Of a stretch of DNA of 64,000 nt, positions 33,238 to 46,500 are shown piece after piece (positions within the stretch are counted from its first letter, which is position 1; each line of letters starts with the position of its first letter). The stretch is from Antedon mediterranea (Eukaryota; Echinodermata; Crinoidea; Comatulida; Antedonidae). The translations under genes were made by a program, and so were the position numbers. The notes under the pieces were generated by a model, which searched no databases, was not told where the DNA came from, and saw nothing but the letters and a program-made list of their open reading frames with translations. The DNA is taken from the NCBI RefSeq assembly GCF_964355755.1, contig NC_092676.1, positions 10,150,288 to 10,214,287 of the forward strand, in the 5' to 3' direction.

Positions 33238-33675
33238 GATTGCGAAGGCGCTCTATAAAAATGATGGACTACAAAAAATTAGGCCAGTGGCTAGAGTATT
33301 TTAATAATGCATTTTAAAAGTCTAGGCCTAAATATTCTCTAGCCTAATTATTTACACACTGTCACTAGACACCCGGGCTTGATGGGCGGAAGATTGACTA
33401 ACCCAGAGCAGTTTTAACTAGACATTGTAGGCCGGACTAGTGAAATATCGAGCCCTGATGCACCATTTTTTATCTGACCGACAATCTTCTGTCCGATAAA
33501 CAATTATTGCTATTATAGTGACACACATCAAATGACTGCGTGCGCTGCATGCTTGATTGGCATTTCACTTTACAATTAATCTCTCGAACATAGCAGAGTG
33601 AAAATAATATTTCGTCACATCCCTGTGCCTCGATCCTGTAGACCTGAGTTGAGAGATGGAAAAGCCCTGTACTAT

Positions 33676-33975
33676 TTTAGCAGGTAGCGGGACGATTCTG
33701 GCCTGAGACGATTATGACTGTGGTTTCAGCACTCACAGACTTCTATCTGAGCGGCGTGCCAAAGACATTTTTGACATTCCATTTTCTAGAAAATCATCAA
33801 ATGTACCTCTCTCTCGAAAAAATGTGAAAAGTGATGGCAAGGACAAGTTCAATAACTAGCGGTGAATAAAAAGGTAACTGATATGCCAATCAAATAACAT
33901 GCTGCAAAGAATAAAATTGCGAGTAAATTCTGGACAAGTTACGTGATGACCCAATCGTCCGACAATCGTCATACA
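33676..33975. repeat. Possible remnant foldback of the GGACGATT family
   Basis: GCGGGACGATTCTGGCC and GAGACGATTATGAC near 33688-33720 face inverted CCCAATCGTCCGACAATCGTCAT at 33951-33973. The motif is the one arrayed at 20213-20332, and another single copy is at about 34990. The element is about 300 bp, degenerate, and without a visible target duplication. Confidence 0.35.
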
Positions 33976-33986
33976 ATACCCTAATA

Positions 33987-34194
33987 GTGCCTTTAATATT
34001 AGAACAATGAACAATCTTACTTTGATCGTTTTACATAATATAATTTTTTAGGAAAACATCACATTGACTGGAAACAAAGGTTTTCAGAGCCTTTGATAAT
34101 ATATTAAATATGATTTTATTAAGCATAGAAATGTGTTATTTCAGTACATAAATATGCAAAATAATGTTCAATACTCATTGTTCATTAAAGGCAC
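33987..34194. mobile_element. 208-bp MITE with GTGCCTTTAA ends and TA flanks
   Basis: The ends GTGCCTTTAATATTAGAACA and TTCATTAAAGGCAC are inverted repeats, with inner AATGAACAAT / ATTGTTCATT partners. TA lies on both sides (33985-33986, 34195-34196), as expected for Tc1/mariner-type mobilisation. No open frame. Confidence 0.6.
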
Positions 34195-34197
34195 TAT

Positions 34198-37100
34198 GTG
34201 CGTGCGATATTCTATGACTTAGACACTCTTGTTTGGTTTAAGTTTTTGTGGCTAAACTCATCGTTTTTAACATAAATTCGGACGATTTTTGCTTTAAAAT
34301 AAGGTTTTCATAATTAATTAACAATTATCTACTCTCGATTGGTAGTTATTGCAACATTCTTAGTCTCGTTTTTGTTTCGGTTAGATGTTTAGTAGGACCG
34401 CGCTCGCAAAAGACAACAGTACCGTAGTTCAGGTGGGAAAGGGCCGTATGAGGAATTAGGCTAGATAATAATTATAGACCTGGAGACAACATTTTATTAT
34501 TTTAACATGCTTGAGATGTTCGGCGATATCACACACGTGTACAGACGTCGATGTAAAGAAACAGCCAACTTACTACTTCCGTCTGAGTGTATTGCATTTT
34601 GGGTAATGATGACGTTTTGTTCGACGACCACCCACAGATTTAACTGGTTATTTTGGAGCACAAATTGAGCAGTAACGCGGTCTTGTTATTTTTATCTATT
34701 TTTAATCTATTCTACAATAACTGAATAACAAAATAATTTGCGTTATGCAGCAGAAACAGACCCACAGTAATTTAAATAATCGCATGGCCACATCCATCCT
34801 ATCAATAATTGATTAATGCCAATTGGAATTGGTGCACATGTACTAACTTTACTTTACTCGCACTTTATTGAAAACCATGTCCAGCGATTTCAATTTACTG
34901 TAGATGCAAAAATACAGTAGCGCCACACTGTAAGTAATGCAACTTTATCAAAGAAGCGACATGGATGATCAGACCCAATTCATGGTAGCAGGACGATTTG
35001 ACCCCTATACTTACGGACCAGGCAAAATTCATAAGAATATTACAAAATGTTTTAGAATTCTTAGATTCATTATTCTCTGACTCAGGCCTAGTCTATCAAT
35101 GGCACTTTAATCCCTGCATTAGTGATGTATAAATTTGCCCATCCCCCTCGCTCCTTTGGCGTTACCACTGACCAGGGAGTTGTAAAATAATTATTATTTT
35201 ACAACTCCCTGTACTGACCACCCACTTGAAAAATCGTTCCCACGCCACTGGTTTTATTCTGTAGTAGGTGCAATATGACGTTATCGATAAACCTGTTGGT
35301 TGATGAGCTAAGTAACTGATTACAGTCAACATCAGGTAGTAATTACAAACCATTAGGCTTACTGTAGTTTTTTAGTTGTTGTCATGATGAAATACAGTAC
35401 AGTACATTCTTTTTCACCTATTGTTGGTTGCATAGCATTTTGTCGACCTTACACAAACAGTGTTGGTCTCTATTTAAACAGAAACCTGTTTCATTGATCT
35501 TAAATCTAAGCTTTTAGTTTAAGTAGGATCTTATGAGATTTGAGATAATTGATGATTAAATGTCATGGTGGGTAGTACACTGTATCATCTCTTTTAGATG
35601 GTTTATACTTATTAGTGTCACACAATTAGGTGAAACAATGCAATCCCTATGGCCTTTCCTTCAGAGAACATATTGTCATAACTGCAAGTATGGAATTACT
35701 GTACAACTTTTTTTTTTATTGAAAAGACTTATTATATTGTACAGTGCTGTATATATTGTTTCTTTCATTCTTAAAAACAAATAATAAATTTTTAAAAAAA
35801 CGTTATTTTATGCATTTAATGTTACATTATTGAAATGATGAACAGATTAGAGAAATAAAGTAATAATGATAATAATTAAATAAATAATATTTTTTAAGGC
35901 GCACTTCCAAAAAAGAATAGGGCGCCATACAGTATACCATTATTATTTTTATCAATATAATAAGATGATAAATCATTAAAAATGACATTTGACTTTTTTA
36001 AGCATTAAAAACTTGAAAATTAAAACTACAAATTTTCAAATATACTGTATTGTATACAGTATCAGTATGGTTTGTTTTCCTACAAAAGGTATCAAATGTT
36101 TAGTGTTGGTTGTTATGTAATTAAACAGTTCAAAGATCTTCATTATTTAGCATCTGTAGAGCAAGTACATATTACACATCAACTTGTTGTCATAAGATAT
36201 GACTTTCTTTGTTGACTGAGTGCAATGAAGCAGAAGGTATATTCTAGGTGACCTGTGTGAAATCTATGTGGCATCAATAAAAGAACAATTCAAATTGTAT
36301 TAATATTACTTCATAATTGTTATTGCTCTTTGCCCTATTGTTTGTCATTACTTATAGACTGTTAAACATTAAATCGATGTATATTGTATCTATAAATTAT
36401 GGTTAATTCTGACATACTGTAGGCGAGTACAATGGAAAAACTTTGGTACTAATCTCCGCCTTGGATACCTATTTAACTATCTCAGATGTACCGCGAAACG
36501 TAGATTTGATAACATTAGTTTCCACTATTACGATATTGTTCCATATTTCTATCTTAGGAAGATATTATAAAGGATTTTATAAGAAAATTTCTGATTTCAA
36601 TCGAAAAATTTGGTTGGTTGTTTATTTTCGGACCGCGCGTGTGAAGGTATAGTAGTACATAATGATCAAATTAATATTCATAAAACATTGGAGTAAATTT
36701 GGGAAATATTTATATAAACTTACATCGAGAGAACTGATGATAAGAGCTTTTATTTGAAATCGAATGAAACCCCTATAGCCGAGTTGTTGAGTGAGCTGCC
36801 AGGACTTTATGTATACTGTGCGCTATCTGTGTCCCATTAGGACTCTGGGATACTTCTGCCCATGTTGCAAGCCGTCTAAAACGTCTTCGTTCTTAGGCCA
36901 AAACTGCTCAATGTGTTAATGTATTAATTATACCAATTAGAATGGTATTTATTTGAATAAACGCCCAGAACACTTCCTCAATAAAACATCAATTAAAATA
37001 ATTATTGCCACATCTCCCCCCCCCCCCCTCATCCAAATACCATCTAATAAACGCCCATCCACATTTATACACACAATATTGTATTATATTTATAACACAA

Positions 37101-39430
37101 TTATGCTATTTTTAGTAGATTTCATCGGATTGTTATGTACAATTTACCAAGCATTTGTTATTCTTTTTTACCACTTTTCATATCTACAATACTGTACGTA
37201 AAACGCTATTAATCATCTAAGACACTTAGAAAAAAGGTTAGTGAGTAGGTTTAGTTTTACAATATCAAAAGCATTTTGATAATGGTAACCGACCGAAATT
37301 GTCCAGGCCAGAATTTCCTTCTAAAACATTTTTTACCTGAGTCATTATCATTCCGAAAACCATCGTCTACACTTCCTAGACTCGCTCTCCCTCTAGTTTA
37401 ATTAATAAACAACGGCATCAAAAAGCCAATGTTTTGCTACCTGAGCAAACAAACAATGTTATTATTAAATAAGCGCGACACTAACTGACAGTCAATTAAG
37501 TGATGCACTTGATTTCTAATCCGTCATTTTGATAATCAAAAGAGAACGGTTTAATGTTATAAATTGTAAATTGTTATGAATTGTAAATTGTATCAGCCTG
37601 GCCCTAGTATGCTGTGGGCTAGAGCGATACAGTATACTGGGTTTGATTTTTCTTAAAATAATATTTGATGTCATAGACCTTTAAAGCTTTTTTTTAAAGC
37701 TAATTTTAATTTGAAATTTAATGCGCTCACTGTCAAGTGGCGCATTGTGACCGTAAAAATTGTGGTGAGTAAAACTGACTTAGCCCTTGTATGTAGTACT
37801 CAATAACGATGATGAGAAGTAAAATAGGGAAAAAATCCAATGACGTCCACGTTGTTGAATTCCCTCACTGTAACAATGATGCCAGCCAGTTGGCTGATTG
37901 ATCAGTAAAATTTTATTTATACTTCAAAAATATGCATGCATGATTTTTATTTACAATCATGACTCAGCTGATGCTGTTTCAATAGCCTAAATTATTATAA
38001 CAACTTATCTATTCCATCTCGAAAAAGGTAAAAGATTATTGAATTATAGACCAATCAAATTATAAATTTCTCTGGCAACATCAATACAATTTTCTCTCAT
38101 ATAAAAATAAAATTCCAAGCAATAATTCCTATTACTGTACATCTGCCAAATAAGTTTAGTTTAGATGCCATGCTTATTTTTTTTAATGGTCGATATAGCA
38201 GTGGAAAAAAAATTAAAATGAAAATTAAACCTAGAGGGTGCTTTATTTTGCGAAATTTTAAATAGAGGGCATTTTTATCCATTTCTTAAAACATAGTGCC
38301 AACATTTCATTTTGTTTGTTGTTGCTAAAGTGGTAACTGAAAGCATTGGCAGGTGTCTCGCTAACCTTTGTTTTTTAAAGTTTGATTTCACGCTAACCTG
38401 GTGATTAAATTAAAATAATTATTAATTTGTAGTAACTGTAGAGATGCACAGCAAATATCACTTAGCTATAAAATATTCTGCTACTTTAGATAATTGTCAA
38501 AGCATTATATGTAGTAGATGCCTGAAAAATGTGTGTATGAATCTTGATAGTGAGAATATTTTGTGGGTTGAAAAATTGACTGAGTTGAAAATAGAGCAAT
38601 AAATTTGTCATCAAAACGAATCTTAAGACAGCTCTTTGCAAATCAGAGGGAGATATTGAAGTTGACGCATTGTATGCATGTACGCACGTGTATCATAATT
38701 AGTATTATTTTTATTGTTATATTATTACATCGGTGACAGTACAGTATTTCAGTTATAATGTATTATTTATTTATCTGTAATAATAGGTCTTCAGTATCAT
38801 TTAACCACGTCACCATTACTAGTTACAATCGAAATAACAATTAATAAAATAAAAGAAACGATCTTATTTTTCTCTATTCATTTATTTTTAAACAACAAGA
38901 AACATCACAATTTTTGTGTGTATAATTTGATTTTGAAACATCTATGCGTCTGTGTTTGCGCTGCTGTGTGCTCGGTTGTTCTCCATACTCCTCCAGACGT
39001 CGCCTTACAGTACGCTGTACTATGCTATACAATCTTTACATACATTACATGTTCGTTGTATCATACGGGGTGGTACGTACGACGTGTGAGATTATATTAA
39101 CTTGTAATATTAACTTTCGTGGGAAGATAGATTTTAATTTAATACAATACTGAATTTTATAGAAATATGTGAAATCGGGAGATATATTTAAAATTTGGGA
39201 GACCGGGAGGTGATGTTAAAATTTGGGAGACTCCCGGATAAATCGGGAGGGTTGGAACGTCTGTTCAGGTGTAATAGTTTTTTTTAACTAAATAAATAAT
39301 GTAACAGTATTCAAAGCTCTGTTTATGAAAAAATTCATAGCATTTTAGTTATTTACTATTTATTTATTCTTAAAAAATACTGATAAGACTGTTCATGGTC
39401 TACAAATTGTTAAATTTAATTATAACACTG
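34198..39430. other. Gene-poor stretch; no exon recognised
   Basis: The sequence is AT-rich with no convincing exons. Short open frames such as 36443-36652 lack splice context and family resemblance. Identified content is a perfect 39-bp palindrome (35173-35211), a C-run (about 37015-37029) and repeated phrases TTTGAATAAACGCCC near 36954 and AATAAACGCCC near 37050. Those phrases also occur near 56060 and 63345 after TACTGTATTTATTT, indicating a dispersed repeat. Upstream exons of the gene at 40579 may be hidden here. Confidence 0.4.
35173..35211. repeat. Perfect 39-bp palindrome
   Basis: Arms CAGGGAGTTGTAAAATAAT and ATTATTTTACAACTCCCTG are exactly complementary over 19 bp with a single T between them. 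Neighbouring sequence shows no second copy. It could be a cruciform-prone site or the scar of an inverted insertion. Confidence 0.95.
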
Positions 39431-39432
39431 TT

Positions 39433-40075
39433 TTATATTCATATTCATATTCATTTATTATCCAGAAAAAATAATACAAAAACAATACAAAAAGCATTAT
39501 TACATAGAACAACAACAAGCAGAGAAAAAGCGCAGAACACTATCCTGGCGGATTGTCAAAAAGCAAAAAATATCGCTATAATTGATAAAAGACTCTCCTG
39601 ATAGTGCTGGTGGCAAAATAACATTAACAAGGATAAACATTTAACAACCCGGTAACATAGAATTTATATAAAACAGAATAAAAATTGCAATCATTATAAA
39701 TAAACATGTCTGTTATATATACCGGAATCTCATCCCACATCCGTGGAAATGAAATAAAAACAGAATAAAAAAAAGCATTAGTACGAGACTTCTCATGTCT
39801 GAAAACAAGTTTCTCACTTCTACGTTCAAAGCACCATCAATTAGGAAATCTGTACAGAGGCACTTCACAACAAATTTAACACGGATGAATTTAAGTCTAT
39901 TATAAATCGTGGGTAATTTTAGAGTCCGTAACCTTTGTTCGTATGACGGCCGCATGTCATAATCCATGTGAAAAAAACGTGGGAAGCATGATCGTGTAAA
40001 GCGTCTCTGAACAGATTCAATCTGATTGATGGTGCTTTGCAGAAATGGAAACCAGACAGGTGAAGCGTAGGTCTA
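39433..40075 (-). pseudogene. 5'-truncated LINE fragment (C-terminal RT/thumb region)
   Basis: The minus-strand frame from about 40070 reads YASPVWFPFLQSTINQIESV, then QRRFTRSCFPRFF and YEQRLRTLKLPTIYNRLKFI. This is the conserved C-terminal block of CR1/L2/Jockey-type LINE ORF2 (VW-P-IE-VQRRFT ... YE-RL--L-LPT). The frame then loses similarity. The 3' side ends with ATGAATATGAATATGAATAT (about 39433-39460), a microsatellite tail typical of these LINEs. The body is truncated; the copy is dead. Confidence 0.75.
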
Positions 40076-40578
40076 TGAAAGTCATAAGTACAAAGTGCAA
40101 ACTATCTAGAAATTATGGCCCTACTTCAGTTTTATTAATTTGTATTCTATACTCATAAAAAAATACACATAATAATTTGTGTTGCCATGGTGATACTGTA
40201 GTTTAACGCCTCTTCTTTTTTTGGAACTTAAATATTTTTTTGAATTTCTTTCTTTTGTTATTTCATAATAACCATGTAGTATACAAATTTAAAATATCTG
40301 TGAATATAAGTGAAAGTAATGTTTATTATGTTTTATTATAAATAACAATGTTGCTGCTGCTGAGCATACTGTATGTTGTAATACCTAATATAAGATATTA
40401 TATAATATTAAAATAAACATAAAACATATAAAATTGTATTGAGACATGATAATAAGTATGCATACTGTACTGTACTCAAATTATTATATCATTTCTACAA
40501 TATTCATAATTCTTCTTTTAAAATGTCATGAACTTTGGCATTCTACAATTAATTAAGAATGTGACCTTTCCTTTGTAG

Positions 40579-43500
40579 CTATTAAGAGGTTTGCATACAC
40601 TGGACCCTCTTCAAAAAAATATGATGAAGAAGCCACAGGTTTTGTGAATACACCAGTCTTTGGCTTCAATCAAGCACATCAAATGAAGAAGTCAGGTAAT
40701 CTGATTAGTGATAATTGATCTAAAGTCTCAAGAAAGAAACATTGTTTATCGGCCTACTGTATTTTTTGAATGATTTTTTTTTAAATACTAAATTATAGTA
40801 ATAATTAAATGTTTATTTATTCACAAAAAGAACATCCTGTTTATCAAACGTTGTTGAGTGAGTGTAAAAGTTATAGAATTCTCAACTTGCTATAATTATT
40901 TTTTTTTAAGTTAAAAAAATAAAAAAATATATATAAATCTATACAATTTCATCTATCTAATCTAAACTAGACTAGTTATAAATTAAAACAAATAACATTT
41001 TTTTCTTTTTTGAATACGCCATTTTAATTTCACTTTAGTTATTTACTTTTACCTGAAAAAAAAAATAAAATTGGCTGCCATCTTTATTAAAATGTCTGAT
41101 TTTATTAATTTTAAGTTTTCATGTTTTTGGTGGGAACATCATTAACAATAACAGTTCGGTCAATTGTTTAAAAAAACTCATTACATGTAGCTGTCAGTTA
41201 CAGTATTAATGAATTAGGAAACCTAATAGAATGACATGACATACAGTAGTATGACATTGTATATAATATGTTGAGTTATGTAAGAATAGTTTATACACTT
41301 AGTATTAGTAGTACATATTATTTTAAGTGTATGCTCTAAAATAAAAAAAAAATTACATTGTAGGCCTAATTCTTTTTAATTGCTTAAATCATAATTATTC
41401 TTTGGTGAAATAAAAGTTCATCAATTATACTCACTGCATGTTTTGATAATTAATCAATCAAATTATTAAGATATAACTCCAAACTGGTATTTGAGTAACT
41501 TTATATTTTTTGTCAAAACCATATAAGTATTATTATTTGTTCAAACACTTTGAAAATTTACAAGAAAAAATTTATCCTGTGCATTTTCAAAATATTTGAA
41601 AACTTGCATTATAATAATGTTTTGAGAAATTGTTTTTTTAGATCCATGGAAAGATAAAAATTCTTCATCATTATTTGACATGGCCTTACCGACAAGTCCA
41701 CGTACAGCCACCACAGGTTTCTACTCGCGTTATTCAAGTTACAAAGGTGGAAAAACGGATGGAGATCTTCAGAAAAAATCATCACCTTCCAACAGTCAAG
41801 AATTCACAGGTGAAAATATAGTACAATATTGAAAATGATTGTTTTTATGATTATTTTTTTGTATTCAATATTCAGAAGACATAAAGTGTGACAATCTTGG
41901 CTAATTTTTTGTTAATTAGCCCAATGTTTTTTACAAACACAACAGAAACGCACAGTTTTATTCACATTTTTTAAAACCCAATCTAAACTCCAATGGCCGT
42001 ATTAAACATTCTAGTCTAAGAGAAACACCAGTACTTATAATTTAAAAATTCTTCTATCTAATAAGTAACATTAAAGGTGAAAAACTTTAAAATAGCTACT
42101 GTTACCACTTCTTATGACATTCTCTCTGTATTGACTGTTTGTTAATTATCATTTTCAGGAAGTAGCGGGATATCATGGAATCAGTCTCGTGCGGGATACT
42201 CCTATTCCCATCATGACCCTAAGCCAACCACTGACCTGGAAACCAAACGAAACTTTCAAACGCTAAATCAATTATCAATAACTAAAAAAGAAGGTTTGTC
42301 TAATTCTCTTATCTTATAATGTCAAGTGTGATTTTTCTGGGATTATTATATGGGATAATAATTATAATTTGTAACAATTCTGGACATAATCTAAAATTGA
42401 AGCTATGGTATGAGTATTTGGTTTACAATAATATATAAATATTAAGTTTTTCAGTAAATTTCTCCATTGAACTGAAATAGTTCCAAAGTCATGTGTAATA
42501 ATCATTCCTATACAAATAGAAAGATTGATTGATCATAAGTGCAATGTTCAAACTGACAAATTTCTATCTTTGCTGATATAATAGAAACTAGATTTGAACT
42601 CGTCACTTTGACGAGTTCGGGTTACCCGCGCAAACTCAACATGCACAAACTTTAAACTATATGAACTTCGACAATTATTATGAATTAAGTATGTTTACAG
42701 TGCTAAATTGTACCAATTTTGTAGCATACAGCATATTACAGTATTTACAGAATACTCTGTATGTTATATACAGTGTAGCATAGACGGAATTACGAGACCC
42801 AATAATTCAATTATTAACACGATGACGTCATCAAATTGACATATAAAGATAACAATTTTAGAAGATAATTATCTAAATAATTACATTAATTCAAATTTAA
42901 AGAATTTTGGGCACATAAAAGAGAGATGCGCTCTCGTTAAACTCAATGAACTTGACGCAAGAGATGAAAATATGACTTTTTGAATTCAACTGGCCATATG
43001 ATGACGTCACAACATCTGATTGGCAAAATATTAACATGAATTCGTATCTATAATCCAATAGCTTCCAGAAAACGTTTCAATCATAATTATCACTTTTTAT
43101 TCTGACGAGCTATAATAGATTGAAATTTACTGTAAAGATGAAAATAGGGGACCCACGTTATTTACATTTTTAGGCATGATGACGTCTTAAAATTAAAAAT
43201 ATTTTTAACTCATGCGAAAGATAGTTGATTGGCCTAGACAGTATTAAAATATCGGGGGAAATAGAATACGTATAAGCGAGATGCGCTCTATTTAATGTGA
43301 TGAGCAATAACGAAAGAGTAAAAAATTCTATATTTTACATTCGTGTGGCCATACGATGACGTCATAACATCCGAGGGGTAATGATTCTGCATGAATTCAT
43401 ATCTACAACATATCTGCTTACATATTAAATTAAAAAAATTGGGGGGTCATTGATGATCCTGAGGAGCTATAATAGATTCAAAATACTTAGGCATAATTTT

Positions 43501-46500
43501 GACAATATTTTGTCACTTTTGCAACTAAAACGCACGCAAATGGTCTAAATCAACGTGTTCGTATGACGTCATTTTAATTAGAAATGATGTCAATCTTTTT
43601 AGAATGACTAGGAAAGGCTGTAAAATCATAATTCAAGAGAAAAAAACATGAATTTCATGCTTCGTGCGCACCTTACGCGTAAATTTTTTCGCGCGCGTTG
43701 GAATTTTTTGACATATTCAAAATTTCATGATCAGTGTAGAAAGTTGATTAGAAATTAATTTTGCGCATTTTGAAATTTTAAATTCGCGTGCGTGCGTAAC
43801 TTCTTGTGAAACATGTCATTTTTAATCAATAGAAAGTTTGCCCTTGATATGACTTAAATTTTTACCAAGTGTCAATACAAAATAAATTTTGGTTTTTGAT
43901 CTATGATCAATCAATGAAATTCATAAAATTGCGCGTAACTTACGCTGCGCGACTCTAAAGTCAAAAAAATGAAATGTCCTGCACTTCTACAGTTAGAGGC
44001 CAATCTTCTGACAAAGTTATACGATGTAATGTTAATAAAAATTTGAGATACACATGACACAAAATTCTGGGAAAGAAAGAAGAATAAGATAGAAAAAAAA
44101 AAGCAACAAGGGGTTATCCTCCAAGTGCGGATAACCAATTACATACATTGATTACATAACATAACTAGACATGAAACTCGTCACTTTGACGAGTTAGTTA
44201 TCCGCTCGACAAACGCCACGTGCATGTCATACGTTAGAATATTGCACACAGAAAAATATTAAGGCATTATGACCTGAATTGAAGAATATGATATGTTGTT
44301 ATTTCTGAATTCTGTTATTTTGTGTCATATACATAGTATACACAGTACAATCTGTATACATATCACAAACAGTGTAAAATAGGTGAAATTACGGGACCCG
44401 TATTTTATTGTAATTTTTAACATCTTGACGGTTTCAAAATGAAATGCAAAAGTAGAAATTTCAGAATGAAATTATCTCAGCAACAACATATTAACGTGTA
44501 GAAGAAATTTGAATACGTGAAATATTGATGCGCGCTCTTTTAAATGCAATGAAATATAACGCAAAAGATGAAAATACGACTTTTTGTATTTAACTGGCCA
44601 TATGATGACGTCACAACATTCGAATGGGACAATTTTTACATGATTTTGTATCTACAATAATACAATAGCTTCCTGAAAACGTTTTAATCGTGATTATCAC
44701 ATTTTATTTTTACGAGCTATAACAGATTAAAATTTACTGTAAAGATGAAATTAATGACCAACGTAATTAAAATTTTTAGGCATGATGACGTTAAAAAAAT
44801 TAAAAAATTTTTAATTCATGCAAAACATAGTTGATAGACCTAGAATATATTAAAATCGGGGTGAAAATGAACAACGAATAAGTGGAGATGCGCTCTATTA
44901 AATGTGATGAGCTATGACGAAAGAGACAAAAATTCTATATTTTATATTCGCGTGGCTATACGATGATGTCACAATGTCCGGTTAGCCATATTAATGCATG
45001 ATTCGATATCTACAACTCATCAACTTCCAGAATATGTAATTAAAAAAAAGTTCTCCACGTAGTTTAGAATCTATGACTGTTTAAAAATAGGCATAATTTT
45101 GACGAATTTTTGAACTTTTTCACCAGAAACGCGTGCAACTTATTTAATTCGACGTGCTCGTATGACGTAATTTTAAGTCGAAATTGTTTAAAAGTTGGTA
45201 ACATTACTATAAAAGGCTGAAAAAACATAAATCACGCGAAAAAAATATGTTTTTAACGCTACGTGTGCACCGCGTGCGTAAAAAGTTTCGCGCGCGTGGG
45301 AATTTTTGACATGCTCAAAATGACATGAAACGCATAGAAAGTTGATTAGACGTTGCTTTTTCGCACTCTAAAATTTTAAACGCGCGTGCGCGCGTAACTT
45401 TTTGTGAATGATGCTATTTTTAATCCATAGAAAGTTTGCGCTTGATGTGACTTAAATTTTCACAAAGTGTCAAAACAAAATTATGTTTGGTTTTTAGTTT
45501 ATGATCAATCATTGAAATTCATAAAATCGCGCGTAATTCACGTTGCGCAACTCTGACGTCATTCAAAAATAGGAGGTGCACAAGTTCACGTAAATGTCGA
45601 TATGTTGACAAAGTTACGATATGTTCTGTTTACACGTTTTAGAGAAACGCGACGCACAAAAATGACAGAAGGAAAGAAGTACTAGACATGAAACTCGTCA
45701 CTTTGACGAGTTAGTTATCCGCTCGACAAACGCCACGTGCACGTCATACGTTAGAATATTGCACACAGAAAAATATTAAGGCATTATGACCTGAACTGAA
45801 GAATATGATATGTTGTTATTTCTGAATTCTGTTATTTTGTGTCATATAGTATACACAGTACAATCTGTATACATATCACAAACAGTGTAAAATAGGTGAA
45901 ATTACGGGACCCGTATTTTATTGTAATTTTAACATCTTGACGGTTTCAAAATGAAATGTAAAAGTAGAAATTTCTGAATGAAATTATCTCAGCAACAACG
46001 TATTAATGTGTAGAAAAAATTTGAATACGTGAAATATTGGTGCGCGCTTTAAATGTAATGAAATATAATGCAAAAGATGAAAATACGACTTTTTTTATTT
46101 AACTGGCCATATGATGACGTCACAACATTCAATTGGCACAATTTACACATGATTTTGTATCTACAATAAAATAGCTTCCTGAAAACGTTTTAATTGTGAT
46201 TATCACATTTTATTCTTACGAGGCATAACAGATTAAAATTCACTGTAAAGATGAAATTAATGACTTAAATTTTTAGGCATAATGACGTTAAAAAAATTAA
46301 AAAATTTTTAATTCATGCAAAAGATAGTTGATAGATCTAGAATATATTAAAATCGGAATGAAAATGGACAACGAATAAGTGGAGATGCGCTCTATTAAAT
46401 GTGATGAGCTATGACGAAAGAGACAAAAATCCTATATTTTATATTCGCGTGGCCATACGATGACGTCACAATGTCCGGTTAGCCATATTAATGCATGATC

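Larger units (their letters stand above)
28676..33457. mobile_element. DNA transposon with CAGGGCTCGAT ends, copy 2 (hosts a nest)
   Basis: It starts CAGGGCTCGATTTTT and ends ATATCGAGCCCTG, with direct repeats ATGCA at 28671-28675 and 33458-33462. Subterminal CACTAGCCCACTGG (left) and CTAGACATTGTAGGCCGGAC (right) correspond to copy 1. Its 4.8-kb length is mostly later insertions: a foldback at 29271-30674 and a hAT-like element at 31362-33237. No transposase frame is visible. Confidence 0.8.

Noticed and set aside
36443-36652. 69-codon frame as an upstream exon of the 40579 gene
   Set aside because: There is no clear acceptor, the phase of the possible donor does not match, and the composition is hydrophobic and unlike the downstream exons.
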